Shown: one piece after another, positions 1-6,674 of the stretch
How the letters are laid out: every line of letters starts with the position of its first letter
How positions within the stretch are numbered: the stretch's first letter is position 1
Assembly: GCF_002532075.1 (NCBI RefSeq)
Contig: NZ_LYXE01000121.1
Span: forward strand, 1 to 38,104
DNA from: Candidatus Chloroploca asiatica
GTDB taxonomy: Bacteria; Chloroflexota; Chloroflexia; Chloroflexales; Chloroflexaceae
Reading direction: 5' to 3'
DNA length: 38,104 nt
Translations under genes and position numbers: made by a program
The notes under the pieces: generated by a model
The model's input: the letters and a program-made list of their open reading frames with translations, nothing else
What the model was told of the DNA's origin: nothing
Database searches by the model: none

Positions 1-232
1 GGCAGATTCCTCACTCCGCTCCGCTCCGTTCGGAATGACAGAGCTGGCGTTGGCAGCCCGCTGCGCTTGCCGTGGCACCTTGCTGCGCTTGCCGTGGCAC
101 CTTGCTGCGCCCGCCTTGTCACCCCGAGCGCAGCGAGGGGTCTTCCGTGCGCCGCAGGGAAGATTCCTCACTCCGCTCCGCTCCGTTCGGAATGACAGAG
201 GACACGCTGGAAGCCGACTGAAGTCGGCACTC
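1..232. repeat. Dispersed hairpin repeats at the left edge
   Basis: No credible gene here. Two copies of a segment ending in CCGTTCGGAATGACAGAG lie at about 2-42 and 162-202. Between them is a 22-bp tandem duplication (61-82 and 83-104), then a CACCCCGAGCGCAGCGAGGG arm at about 120-139. The CACCCCGAG arm and the TTCGGAATGAC arm form one imperfect hairpin unit. The same unit recurs at 33808-33888 and, in the opposite orientation, at least four times in 37441-38024. A GCCGACTGAAGTCGGC palindrome core follows at about 213-228. Confidence 0.8.
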
Positions 233-260
233 CGGTTTGCCTGATGTAATGTTTAAAAAC

Positions 261-377
261 CATCCAGCCCGCAAATTCCATGCGGGCTGGAAGCCCGCGC
301 CACCGTTGTGCCCCATAGTAGCGCGGGCTTCCAGCCCGCAAACCCCATGCGGGCTGGAAGCCTGCGCTACCGTTGTA
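261..377. repeat. GCGGGCTGGAAGCCCGC inverted-repeat cluster
   Basis: Four alternating copies of a CCAGCCCGC / GCGGGCTGG core form two successive hairpins with closely similar flanks (CGCTACCGTTGT-like and CGCCACCGTTGT). They lie just past the stop codon of the minus-strand hydrolase gene and slightly overlap its 3' end. They could limit read-through or protect an mRNA 3' end, but there is no T-run, so an intrinsic terminator is not supported. Confidence 0.75.
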
Positions 378-1338
378 CGCGCTTATGCCCGAGCAGCCCT
401 TCGCTGCCCAGCGCATCAAGAATGGCATCCATCGTTGTCTCGGCGTAGGTCTTGCCCTCAGGCGTCCTGACTTCCCAGCTGAAATAGTTATCCTTGCCGT
501 TGTGGCTAAAGGGGCCGAGCTCGGTGAAGGTGATCTTGCCCTGGGTCATGGCTCGGTTCCACACCGACTGCTTGAAGACCGGCCAACGGCCCGCATAAAG
601 CTTGCCTCCCATGGCCTGGATGGGGTCGTTCGAGCCGTAGAAATGGTAGAGGTGGGTCACGCTGACCAGCCCCGGGTCGTCAGCCATAACCCCGCCAATC
701 GAGATAACCCGGATTGGTGCCCTGAGCATGCCGTTGAGGAAGGCCGTTGCCCCGAGGGAAATCTGGCCTCCGCCGCTCCAGCCGATCAGGGTCACCGGGA
801 TACCACTGCTCAACTGGTAGCCGTGACGTTGCAGTGACTCGACGATCGCGTTGGCGATACCGAGATTGTAGATCGGGCCATAGCGGGGGTCAGCCGAAAC
901 CGCTACCTGGAGCACATTGCGCAGGTTGATCAGATTGCCAAGCGCTACCGAGGGGTTCTTGAAGCGTAGTTGCTCGATGTACTTCCACATCCGGCTGAAG
1001 AAGCGTTCGTTGGTAAGGCCAGCGCCCACGACGTTGTAGGGAAAGACATCGCGCACCAGGAAGCTATCGGTGAGCCGTCGTTCAAACTCGGCGAGCCACT
1101 TGATCTCCTCGTCGGGTACCGAGTCGGCGGTAATGGCCCCAATCCCCGAGAGGTAGACGAGGTAGTGGGGGGCTGACTGGGTGGTACGTTCAGGCGCGAC
1201 CTGAGGCGTCTTGTTGAGACGTACCGGAACCGCCTCTTCACCGAACCAGCCGGCCCACCAACCCAGGGCCGTGATCGGGGCCATCGCCGCAGAGATCAAG
1301 AGCAGGGCTATAGCCCCGAAAAAGAGCATTGAAATCAT
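367..1338 (-). CDS. Membrane-anchored alpha/beta hydrolase-like protein (copy A)
   Basis: 323 aa. The N-terminal hydrophobic segment (about residues 3-26) runs into GWWAGWFG (26-33), which suggests a membrane anchor with the catalytic domain outside or membrane-associated. GWSGGGQ (186-192) is a nucleophile elbow with Ser188. Asp238 in YGSNDP and His279 in FSHNG complete a plausible Ser-Asp-His triad, and all three are kept in the paralogue at 8870-9817. The substrate is unknown; a lipase/esterase role is only inferred from the fold. It is the last gene of a three-gene minus-strand operon and overlaps the Yip1-like gene by 4 nt (ATGA), so translation is probably coupled. The start is the ATG in that overlap. 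Confidence 0.8.
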   Translation of the reverse strand: MISMLFFGAIALLLISAAMAPITALGWWAGWFGEEAVPVRLNKTPQVAPERTTQSAPHYLVYLSGIGAITADSVPDEEIKWLAEFERRLTDSFLVRDVFPYNVVGAGLTNERFFSRMWKYIEQLRFKNPSVALGNLINLRNVLQVAVSADPRYGPIYNLGIANAIVESLQRHGYQLSSGIPVTLIGWSGGGQISLGATAFLNGMLRAPIRVISIGGVMADDPGLVSVTHLYHFYGSNDPIQAMGGKLYAGRWPVFKQSVWNRAMTQGKITFTELGPFSHNGKDNYFSWEVRTPEGKTYAETTMDAILDALGSEGLLGHKRVQR

Positions 1339-2021
1339 AGCTTCCGCTCACTTGCCGAAGGTTCGCTTTCAGTCTCGCTCGCAAAGGCGGTCAGGATATC
1401 ACGCGTCGTGGCGTCAAGCTTGCTGCCAACAACACGTTTGAAGATGGCGTTGCGTAGAGCCACGATCGGACGTCCGATGGTGGCCGTCATGATCATCATC
1501 AGCAACCAACCTGCACCGACGACGATGGCTCCTTGCCAGAAGTTGAAGCCGTACGTGAAGTTGACGACACTGATGACAATCAGCAGACTCCAGACCCACA
1601 GGACGCGACCGATGAAGACGCCGGCGTACGGGATGAGAACCAGGAAGCCGAACACAAAAGGTGCCGCACCGAGGGTCACAATGCGCAACACGGTCAGGTA
1701 ACTTGCTTCGCTGCCAAACAGGAAGCGCCCGCTGAGCCAGATCGTCGTGCCCCAGATCAGAATGCCGATAAAATAGGTCAGGCCGCCAAGCAGGAGACTG
1801 AAGGCAAAACGTCCGGGCTTGACCCGGTTGACAAAGAGGATCACGCTCTGGCCGATGAGCTGTGAGATGCCACCGACGAGCGCGATCCCCAGGGTGAGCA
1901 ACCCCGACCGGGGGAGATTCTGAACGCCTGCAAAGACCTGCTCGTTCAGCAGCATGGCCTGGATGATTACCCGCCAGAGATTAGAGAGATAATCAAGTAC
2001 TCCCTGGAAAAATCCGATCAT
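1335..2021 (-). CDS. Yip1-like multi-pass membrane protein
   Basis: 228 aa with about five hydrophobic segments (roughly residues 40-65, 72-100, 112-133, 137-160 and 163-185). The order, an amphipathic N-terminus followed by closely packed helices, matches the Yip1/YIF1 domain family of integral membrane proteins. No catalytic motif is visible. The C-terminal 40 residues are polar and probably cytoplasmic. It lies 21 nt downstream of the DUF1269-like gene and overlaps the hydrolase gene by 4 nt, so the three are very likely one transcript. Bacterial Yip1-domain proteins have no settled function; with these neighbours, a role in membrane organisation is inference. Confidence 0.7.
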   Translation of the reverse strand: MIGFFQGVLDYLSNLWRVIIQAMLLNEQVFAGVQNLPRSGLLTLGIALVGGISQLIGQSVILFVNRVKPGRFAFSLLLGGLTYFIGILIWGTTIWLSGRFLFGSEASYLTVLRIVTLGAAPFVFGFLVLIPYAGVFIGRVLWVWSLLIVISVVNFTYGFNFWQGAIVVGAGWLLMMIMTATIGRPIVALRNAIFKRVVGSKLDATTRDILTAFASETESEPSASERKL

Positions 2022-2042
2022 AGAACCTCCACGCCTTTTTCT

Positions 2043-2594
2043 CTAACGACGTGTCGTGCTCCAGTAAGCTGAGACAGGCCCACTGTTTGCTTCGGCCTTG
2101 ACGAGCGCCGCGCGCACGAGTTCCTGGTCTTGCTCGAGCGTTGCGACCATGTCTGAACTGATCATACCGCCCCGAATCTCGGTGGCCTTCGGTGTAAGGC
2201 GTACTTCAATCGCGGGCCAGTCGTTGGGAAGCGCGGCGATCAGCAATACCGAGCTATCGGGGGCGAGTTTTGCGGCGCGAGCCTTCAGGTCCGCGTTGGG
2301 GAACCCGGAGTCGCCGATCTTCGCGGCCAGGCCACCCATAGCCGCCCCGACCGCCACCGGGATGAGCAGTGCGCCAGCGAACAGGCCGAGGCCAGCGGCG
2401 ATGACGCCTCCAATCGCTGCGCCTTTGCCCCCGCCCATATCTTTCAGTTCCTTGACGTGTACCTTGCCGTTGACGTCAGCCTGAAGCGTCGCCGCCGCAA
2501 GGAGGAACAGGCCCTCACTGGTCAGTTCCTTCAGGGCCGCCTCGGCCCCATCCGCAGTCGCAAAAAAGGCCCCAGCCAGATAGACAGTGCTCAT
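2043..2594 (-). CDS. DUF1269-like glycine-zipper membrane protein (copy a)
   Basis: 183 aa. It has an alpha/beta N-terminal part with ATADGAEAAL, a pattern shared with the paralogue at 22527-23015. A strongly Gly/Ala-rich segment (about residues 53-95) reads as one or two glycine-zipper membrane hairpins. A C-terminal soluble part contains SSVLLIAAL, matching EGSSALFLM in the paralogue. This is the DUF1269-type arrangement, whose biochemical role is unknown. GGGAG-type ribosome-binding sequence GGGAG lies 7 nt before the ATG. It is the first gene of a three-gene operon with the Yip1-like protein and hydrolase A. It diverges from the redox operon across a 403-nt gap. Confidence 0.75.
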   Translation of the reverse strand: MSTVYLAGAFFATADGAEAALKELTSEGLFLLAAATLQADVNGKVHVKELKDMGGGKGAAIGGVIAAGLGLFAGALLIPVAVGAAMGGLAAKIGDSGFPNADLKARAAKLAPDSSVLLIAALPNDWPAIEVRLTPKATEIRGGMISSDMVATLEQDQELVRAALVKAEANSGPVSAYWSTTRR

Positions 2595-2670
2595 TTAGGA
2601 TCTCCCTTTCATCTGGTTACGCTTGTTACGCTAGGTTTAAGTCCAATACCTTGCAAATAAGGCGATTGTT

Positions 2671-2689
2671 TTGACGCAAAGGCGCAACG
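2671..2689. repeat. GACGCAAAGGCGCAA dispersed repeat, copy 1
   Basis: A nearly identical sequence occurs at 8146-8164, and its reverse complement at 35516-35542. All three copies are intergenic, near gene ends or starts. It is short and its function is unknown. Confidence 0.7.
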
Positions 2690-2854
2690 TTTTTAGCGTA
2701 CGTGAGCGAACCCTTCGCGCCTTCGCGTGAGCTTATTTGAAAAGTGTTGAGTTTAAGTCTACGGGGATCGCCTCGTTAGCGTCAACATCAGGGCTACGTA
2801 TCCAGACCGACCGAAAGTAGAAGCGCCTGTTGCCAGGAGTGGAAGGTTCCATCT

Positions 2855-2928
2855 GATTCGGCTGCCCGCTTTGGTAAGGCAAATTCACCATTCCTGATGA
2901 TGTTCGCCGTACTTACGCGCCTTACACT
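2855..2928 (+). promoter_or_regulatory. Promoter-like module of the redox operon
   Basis: GATG at 2899-2902 is followed after exactly 20 nt by TACACT (2923-2928), a good -10 box. With a 17-nt spacer the -35 hexamer would be ATGTTC, which is weak. The upstream block starting GATTCGGCTGCC at 2855 resembles the blocks before the minus-strand glycosyltransferase (11048-11120) and DUF1269 (23064-23136) genes. Expected transcription start is near 2936, giving a leader of about 60 nt. Confidence 0.5.
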
Positions 2929-2997
2929 TGATGTGAGAGATGGGAGCGCATCCGCGGCTGTGTTTTGGGCCTCGGCGCTTGTGTGAGGGAGGCTGTA

Positions 2998-3645
2998 TTG
3001 AATGATGCACCAGTAACCCTTGTTGTGGATGGTCGTACAATCACGGCCCCTTCTGGACGCTCTATCATCGAGGCTGTCTGGGCTGCCGGCCAGACGCTTG
3101 TTGAGCATGTAGGCTGCTTCGGCCAGGGGGTGTGCGGTTCGTGCCGGGCTATGGTGCGCCGCGACGGATCACCTGAAGTGGGCTTCGTGCTTGCTTGTGA
3201 GACCCTCATCGAGCCGGGGATGCAGGTCAGTTTCGTGCGCGCGCTTGCCCCGCGCCGCGAGCGTCCTTATCAGGTTGACCAGTTCCAGGATTTGTGGCGT
3301 GTCGGTACGCAGGTGCGCACCGCTTTTCCCGAAGCGGCCCTTTGCCGCCACTGTGGCGGCTGTGACGCGGTCTGCCCCCGCAAGCTGGACGTTCAGGCAG
3401 GTGTCGGTGCGGTAGTAGACGGACGGCTCCACGAGGCGAGTGCTATCTTCGCGGCCTGTGTGATGTGCAATCTCTGCACGGCGGCCTGCCCCGAGCAGAT
3501 AACCCCCAATCATGTGGGGTTGTTTGCCCGTCGGCTTACGGTGACCCTGCTCAGCCGTCCCGCCAATCTTATGCGGCGCCTCGAGCAGCTTGAGCGTGGC
3601 GATCTGCGGGTTGAGATCGGTGCCGAGGAGCATGTGTATGGCTGA
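2998..3645 (+). CDS. FrdB/SdhB-like iron-sulfur electron-transfer subunit
   Basis: 215 aa from the TTG at 2998, chosen because AGGGAGG (2986-2992) lies 5 nt upstream; an in-frame start at 2965 has no such site. Residues 1-85 form a 2Fe-2S ferredoxin domain with Cys40, Cys46, Cys49 and Cys67. The C-x5-C-x2-C spacing is adrenodoxin-like rather than the C-x4-C usual in SdhB. Residues 110-180 hold two CxxCxxCxxxCP motifs (Cys116/119/122/126 and Cys154/157/160/164), predicting two 4Fe-4S clusters as in the C-terminal domain of FrdB, TfrB or HdrC proteins. It probably wires the NuoF-like subunit to the flavoprotein. The following gene starts inside its last codons (8-nt overlap). Confidence 0.85.
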   Translation: MNDAPVTLVVDGRTITAPSGRSIIEAVWAAGQTLVEHVGCFGQGVCGSCRAMVRRDGSPEVGFVLACETLIEPGMQVSFVRALAPRRERPYQVDQFQDLWRVGTQVRTAFPEAALCRHCGGCDAVCPRKLDVQAGVGAVVDGRLHEASAIFAACVMCNLCTAACPEQITPNHVGLFARRLTVTLLSRPANLMRRLEQLERGDLRVEIGAEEHVYG

Positions 3646-5263
3646 TTTCCACCCCTACGATGAGGCTCTTGTGCGTTACCGTGCGGGTGGCCATCGCCCC
3701 CGACCACTGCCAAAAGGCGTACTTGAACCGGTGGATCTGCTGCGTGAGTTCCACCCTGACTATCACGAAGAGGCTCAGGCCAGGCTTGCTGTCGGGCCGA
3801 ATCGTGGCGAGCGCTGCCAGGCTCAGGTGGCCGATCTGCTTCAGAGCAACGGCCTGGTTGATGAGATCGACCTCGCCGGTGCCCCTGTTCGCGACACGGA
3901 TGTGGTGATTGTCGGCGGCGGCGGTGCCGGCTGCGCGGCGGCCCTTGCCGCGGCTGAACAGGGTGCCAGGGTGACGCTGCTTACCAAGTTGCAACTCGGT
4001 GACAGCAATACGGTGATGGCCGAAGGTGGCATGCAGGCAGCTGTAGGTGCAGATGATACGCCGCAGCTTCACTATGATGATACGCTACAGGCTGGACAGT
4101 ACGTTGCCGAGCGTGCGCTTGTCGCTCAGATGGTGATGGACGGCCCTGGTATTGTGCGTTGGCTGATCCAGTTGGGCATGCAGTTCGACCAGGCAGGCAG
4201 CAGCCCGTTCGGTGACCTGCTGCTCAAGCGTCCTGGCGGAGGATCGGTCCCGCGCATTCTCTCCTTCCGCGACTATACGGGCCTCGAGTTGATGCGCGTG
4301 CTGCGCGAGGCGGTGAGCCATACGCCCGGCATCGAGGTGACGCCCCAGAGCCCTGTGGTTGAGTTGCTGAGCGACGAGCGGGGCCAGTGTGCCGGTGTGG
4401 TTGCCTACAGCATTGCTTACCGTCGGCTGTTTCTCATCCGGGCGCAGGCGGTCATTCTCGCCACAGGCGGGATCGGGAGGATTCACCTGGCGGGCTTCCC
4501 GACCTCGAACCATTTTGGGGCCACCGGCGACGGATTGGCCTTGGCGTACCGGCTCGGGGCGCGGCTCCGCGAGCTCGACTCGTACCAATTTCATCCGACA
4601 GGCCTGGCCTACCCGCGTCACCTTGTCGGCGGCCTGGTCTCTGAGGCTGCCCGCTCGGCGGGGGCCACGCTGCTCAACGGGTTTGGCGAGCGTTTTGTGG
4701 ATGAGTTGCAAACTCGTGACGTGGTAGCAGCAGCGATCATCCGGGAATGCCGTGAAGGGCGCGGGATCATGCGCGACGGGCAGATGGGCGTCTTGCTCGA
4801 CACACCGGGGCTAGAGGCCGCCTCGCCTGGCACGCTAGCGCGCTTCGGTGGCCTGCGCCACCTGGCCGCACGCTGCGGCCACGATCCCGCCGAAACACCC
4901 TTTCTGGTCTACCCAACCCTGCATTATCAGAACGGCGGCATTGCGATCGCTGGCGACGGCGCAACCAATGTCCCCGGACTCTTCTGCGCAGGCGAGGTAA
5001 CGGGCGGTATCCACGGGCGCAACCGACTGATGGGCAACTCGCTGCTCGACATCCTGAGCTTTGGGCAGCGAGCCGGGGCAGCGGCGGCCGTGCTGCGCAG
5101 CAGCTTGCCCCGGCGCAAAGTGGGCATCGGCCACCTGGCCGACTGGCAACGCGAACTGACTCTCGCCGGCCTCTCGCTAACACGGCGCTCGCCACGACTT
5201 TTTCCCGACTATGCCAACTTCGAGTTGCGAGCGCATGTGGGGGCGAAACGTGAAGCGTCATGA
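3638..5263 (+). CDS. Fumarate reductase/succinate dehydrogenase-type flavoprotein
   Basis: 541 aa. The start ATG at 3638 overlaps the previous stop and has GAGGAG 7 nt upstream. After an unusual ~85-residue N-terminal extension comes the FAD Rossmann motif (GGGGAG, 93-98). The dicarboxylate-site residues of the FrdA/SdhA family are present: His319 in HPTG, Glu336 and Arg339, Arg360 (the TRD proton-donor Arg), His429 in LHY, and Arg463 in NRL. Asn124 sits in SNTVMAEGG where FrdA/SdhA have the His that covalently binds FAD, so FAD is probably non-covalent. The C-terminal helical domain is much shortened. The 541-aa length is closer to thiol:fumarate reductase TfrA or L-aspartate oxidase than to SdhA. 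I favour a fumarate-reducing role because of the partners. L-aspartate oxidase is less likely, as it needs no such Fe-S or NADH subunits. Confidence 0.85.
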   Translation: MADFHPYDEALVRYRAGGHRPRPLPKGVLEPVDLLREFHPDYHEEAQARLAVGPNRGERCQAQVADLLQSNGLVDEIDLAGAPVRDTDVVIVGGGGAGCAAALAAAEQGARVTLLTKLQLGDSNTVMAEGGMQAAVGADDTPQLHYDDTLQAGQYVAERALVAQMVMDGPGIVRWLIQLGMQFDQAGSSPFGDLLLKRPGGGSVPRILSFRDYTGLELMRVLREAVSHTPGIEVTPQSPVVELLSDERGQCAGVVAYSIAYRRLFLIRAQAVILATGGIGRIHLAGFPTSNHFGATGDGLALAYRLGARLRELDSYQFHPTGLAYPRHLVGGLVSEAARSAGATLLNGFGERFVDELQTRDVVAAAIIRECREGRGIMRDGQMGVLLDTPGLEAASPGTLARFGGLRHLAARCGHDPAETPFLVYPTLHYQNGGIAIAGDGATNVPGLFCAGEVTGGIHGRNRLMGNSLLDILSFGQRAGAAAAVLRSSLPRRKVGIGHLADWQRELTLAGLSLTRRSPRLFPDYANFELRAHVGAKREAS

Positions 5264-5299
5264 ACCTTGCACCGTTTCCCAGGCTATAATGGAGCACCT

Positions 5300-6544
5300 A
5301 TGAGCTCACTCAACCAGGTGCTGCGGCACCCCAAGACGCTGGTTGGTACCGATCTTGATGCGTGGTTTGCGAATGGCGGCGGCGTGGGCCTGGCAAATGC
5401 TCTCGGCGATCCGAGCGCCATCCTGCCCACGCTAGAGGCTGCCGGACTGCGGGGCATGGGCGGGGCTGGCTTCCCGATCTTTCGCAAGTGGGGCTTCATG
5501 CTGCCCTCGCCCCGTGACGGAGGCGACCGCTATTTTGTCGTCAATGGCAATGAAGACGAACCAGGCACGTTCAAGGATCGGGCCTTGCTTGCCGAGAGCC
5601 CGCACCAGGTGATCGAGGGTGCGCTGATCGCCGCGCTCGCGCTCGACGTCAACCAGATCGTGCTCTACCTCAACCCCGGGGCCACCGACGCCCTCGCCGC
5701 CGCCGAGACCGCGATCAGCCAGTGGCACCCGCATCTTGATGAAGTTGCCGCAACCATCGGCCAGAGGATTGCGCTGCGGGTCGTCTGCTCGTCGGGCCTC
5801 TACATCGGCGGCGAGGAGACCGCAGTCATCGCTACGGTAGAGGGCGGTTTCCCCTTTCCACGCCAGAAGCCGCCCTTCCCGGCGCAGAGCGGAGTACATG
5901 GCCGACCGACCACGGTCAACAATGTCGAGACCGTGGCCCATGTGACCCACATCCTGCGCCACGGGGCCGAGTGGTACCGCAACCTGGGCCTCGGCGAGGC
6001 GGTGGGCACCAAGCTCTACTCGCTCAGTGGCGACGTGCTGCGCCCGGGTCTCTATGAATTGCCAATGGGCACAACGCTGCGCGAGCTGGTCTTTACCCAC
6101 GGGGGCGGGATGCTTCAGGGCAAAGCGTTCAAGGCCGTCTTTACCGGCGGCCCCTCGAATACGATCCTTACAGCCGAAGATCTGGACGCGCCGCTCGACT
6201 GGGACTCGCTGCGGGCGTACCGCTCACGCCTCGGTACCGGGGCGATGATCGTGATCTCAGAGGGGGCGAGCATCGTGCGTCGGGTGGCCGACTACGTCGA
6301 ATTCTTCGCCGATGGCTCGTGCGGTCAATGCCCGCCCTGCAAGATTGGTACGCGTGAACTGGCCGGGGTATTGCGCACCATTGACGCAGGTCGTGGAACG
6401 CAGGCCGATCTGGCTCATATCGAGCATATGTGTGGGTTGCTCCCTGGGAGCGGGCGCTGCGCTCTGGTGGATGGTGCTATTACGGTGGTGGACAGCGCAC
6501 TCGCCAAGTTGCGCGATGAGTTCGAGCGCCTGCTGGTTGATTGA
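5300..6544 (+). CDS. NuoF-like NADH-binding FMN/4Fe-4S subunit
   Basis: 414 aa from ATG 5300, with GGAG 5 nt upstream; a TTG at 5267 is in frame but lacks a site. It matches the NuoF/51-kDa family: glycine-rich GMGGAGFP (52-59) and NEDEPGTFKDR (84-94) for FMN/NADH, an SLBB-like middle part (about 235-290), and a C-terminal 4Fe-4S domain with Cys341, Cys344, Cys347 and Cys387. No NuoE or NuoG partner is nearby. Similar stand-alone NuoF modules feed NADH electrons into hydrogenases, formate dehydrogenases and other reductases. Lying 36 nt after the FrdA-like gene, it is the likely NADH entry point of a three-subunit soluble oxidoreductase. Confidence 0.87.
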   Translation: MSSLNQVLRHPKTLVGTDLDAWFANGGGVGLANALGDPSAILPTLEAAGLRGMGGAGFPIFRKWGFMLPSPRDGGDRYFVVNGNEDEPGTFKDRALLAESPHQVIEGALIAALALDVNQIVLYLNPGATDALAAAETAISQWHPHLDEVAATIGQRIALRVVCSSGLYIGGEETAVIATVEGGFPFPRQKPPFPAQSGVHGRPTTVNNVETVAHVTHILRHGAEWYRNLGLGEAVGTKLYSLSGDVLRPGLYELPMGTTLRELVFTHGGGMLQGKAFKAVFTGGPSNTILTAEDLDAPLDWDSLRAYRSRLGTGAMIVISEGASIVRRVADYVEFFADGSCGQCPPCKIGTRELAGVLRTIDAGRGTQADLAHIEHMCGLLPGSGRCALVDGAITVVDSALAKLRDEFERLLVD

Positions 6545-6560
6545 CGGCGGCTTGTTGCTC

Positions 6561-6592
6561 CCCCTCCCCAGCCCTCCCCCGCTGGGGGAGGG
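6561..6592. repeat. CCCCTCCCCAGC / GCTGGGGGAGGG imperfect hairpin
   Basis: A GC-rich inverted repeat about 17 nt after the NuoF-like stop codon, with one bulge in the stem. It is the low-complexity CTCCCC/GGGGAG intergenic hairpin type seen in many GC-rich genomes. It could slow polymerase after the redox operon, but no T-run follows. Confidence 0.5.
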
Positions 6593-6621
6593 AGCCGGAT
6601 TCCATCGGGGGTTGGGGCGAA

Positions 6622-6654
6622 AATAGACATGAAAACGAAGTTTTCATGTCTATT
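6622..6654. promoter_or_regulatory. Perfect AT-rich 15-bp hairpin before cardiolipin synthase gene
   Basis: AATAGACATGAAAAC, loop GAA, then the exact reverse complement. It lies 20 nt upstream of the GTG start at 6675 and about 7 nt before the probable ribosome-binding AAGG (6662-6665). The low GC of the stem contrasts with the surroundings. It could be a factor-dependent terminator for the redox operon, an operator, or an RNA structure affecting translation of the next gene. The sequence alone does not decide. Confidence 0.6.
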
Positions 6655-6674
6655 ATTTAATAAGGCAAGCAACT

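Larger units (their letters stand above)
2595..2997. other. Divergent intergenic region with repeat and promoter
   Basis: This 403-nt region has no credible gene. It holds the leader of the minus-strand DUF1269 gene and a copy of the TTGACGCAAAGGCGCAA repeat (2671-2689). A related CCTTCGCGCCTTCGCG stretch lies near 2712. The promoter-like module for the plus-strand redox operon is at 2855-2928. A possible minus-strand promoter, TTGCAA with a 17-nt spacer to TAGCGT, lies at about 2625-2653 but is weak. Confidence 0.6.

Noticed and set aside
35-470. Short open frames in the left-edge repeat region
   Set aside because: Made of hairpin-repeat sequence in several frames and both strands, with no start signals or family resemblance.
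3638-5263. L-aspartate oxidase (NadB) as the identity of the flavoprotein
   Set aside because: The length and Asn at the covalent-His site would allow it, but NadB has no Fe-S or NuoF-like partners and no nadA or nadC is nearby. Kept only as an alternative.
5300-6544. Part of a respiratory complex I
   Set aside because: No other nuo genes, and the gene is tightly linked to FrdA/FrdB-like genes instead.
6561-6592. Rho-independent terminator after the NuoF-like gene
   Set aside because: The hairpin is GC-rich but has a bulge and no T-run, and the type is common as low-complexity intergenic sequence.
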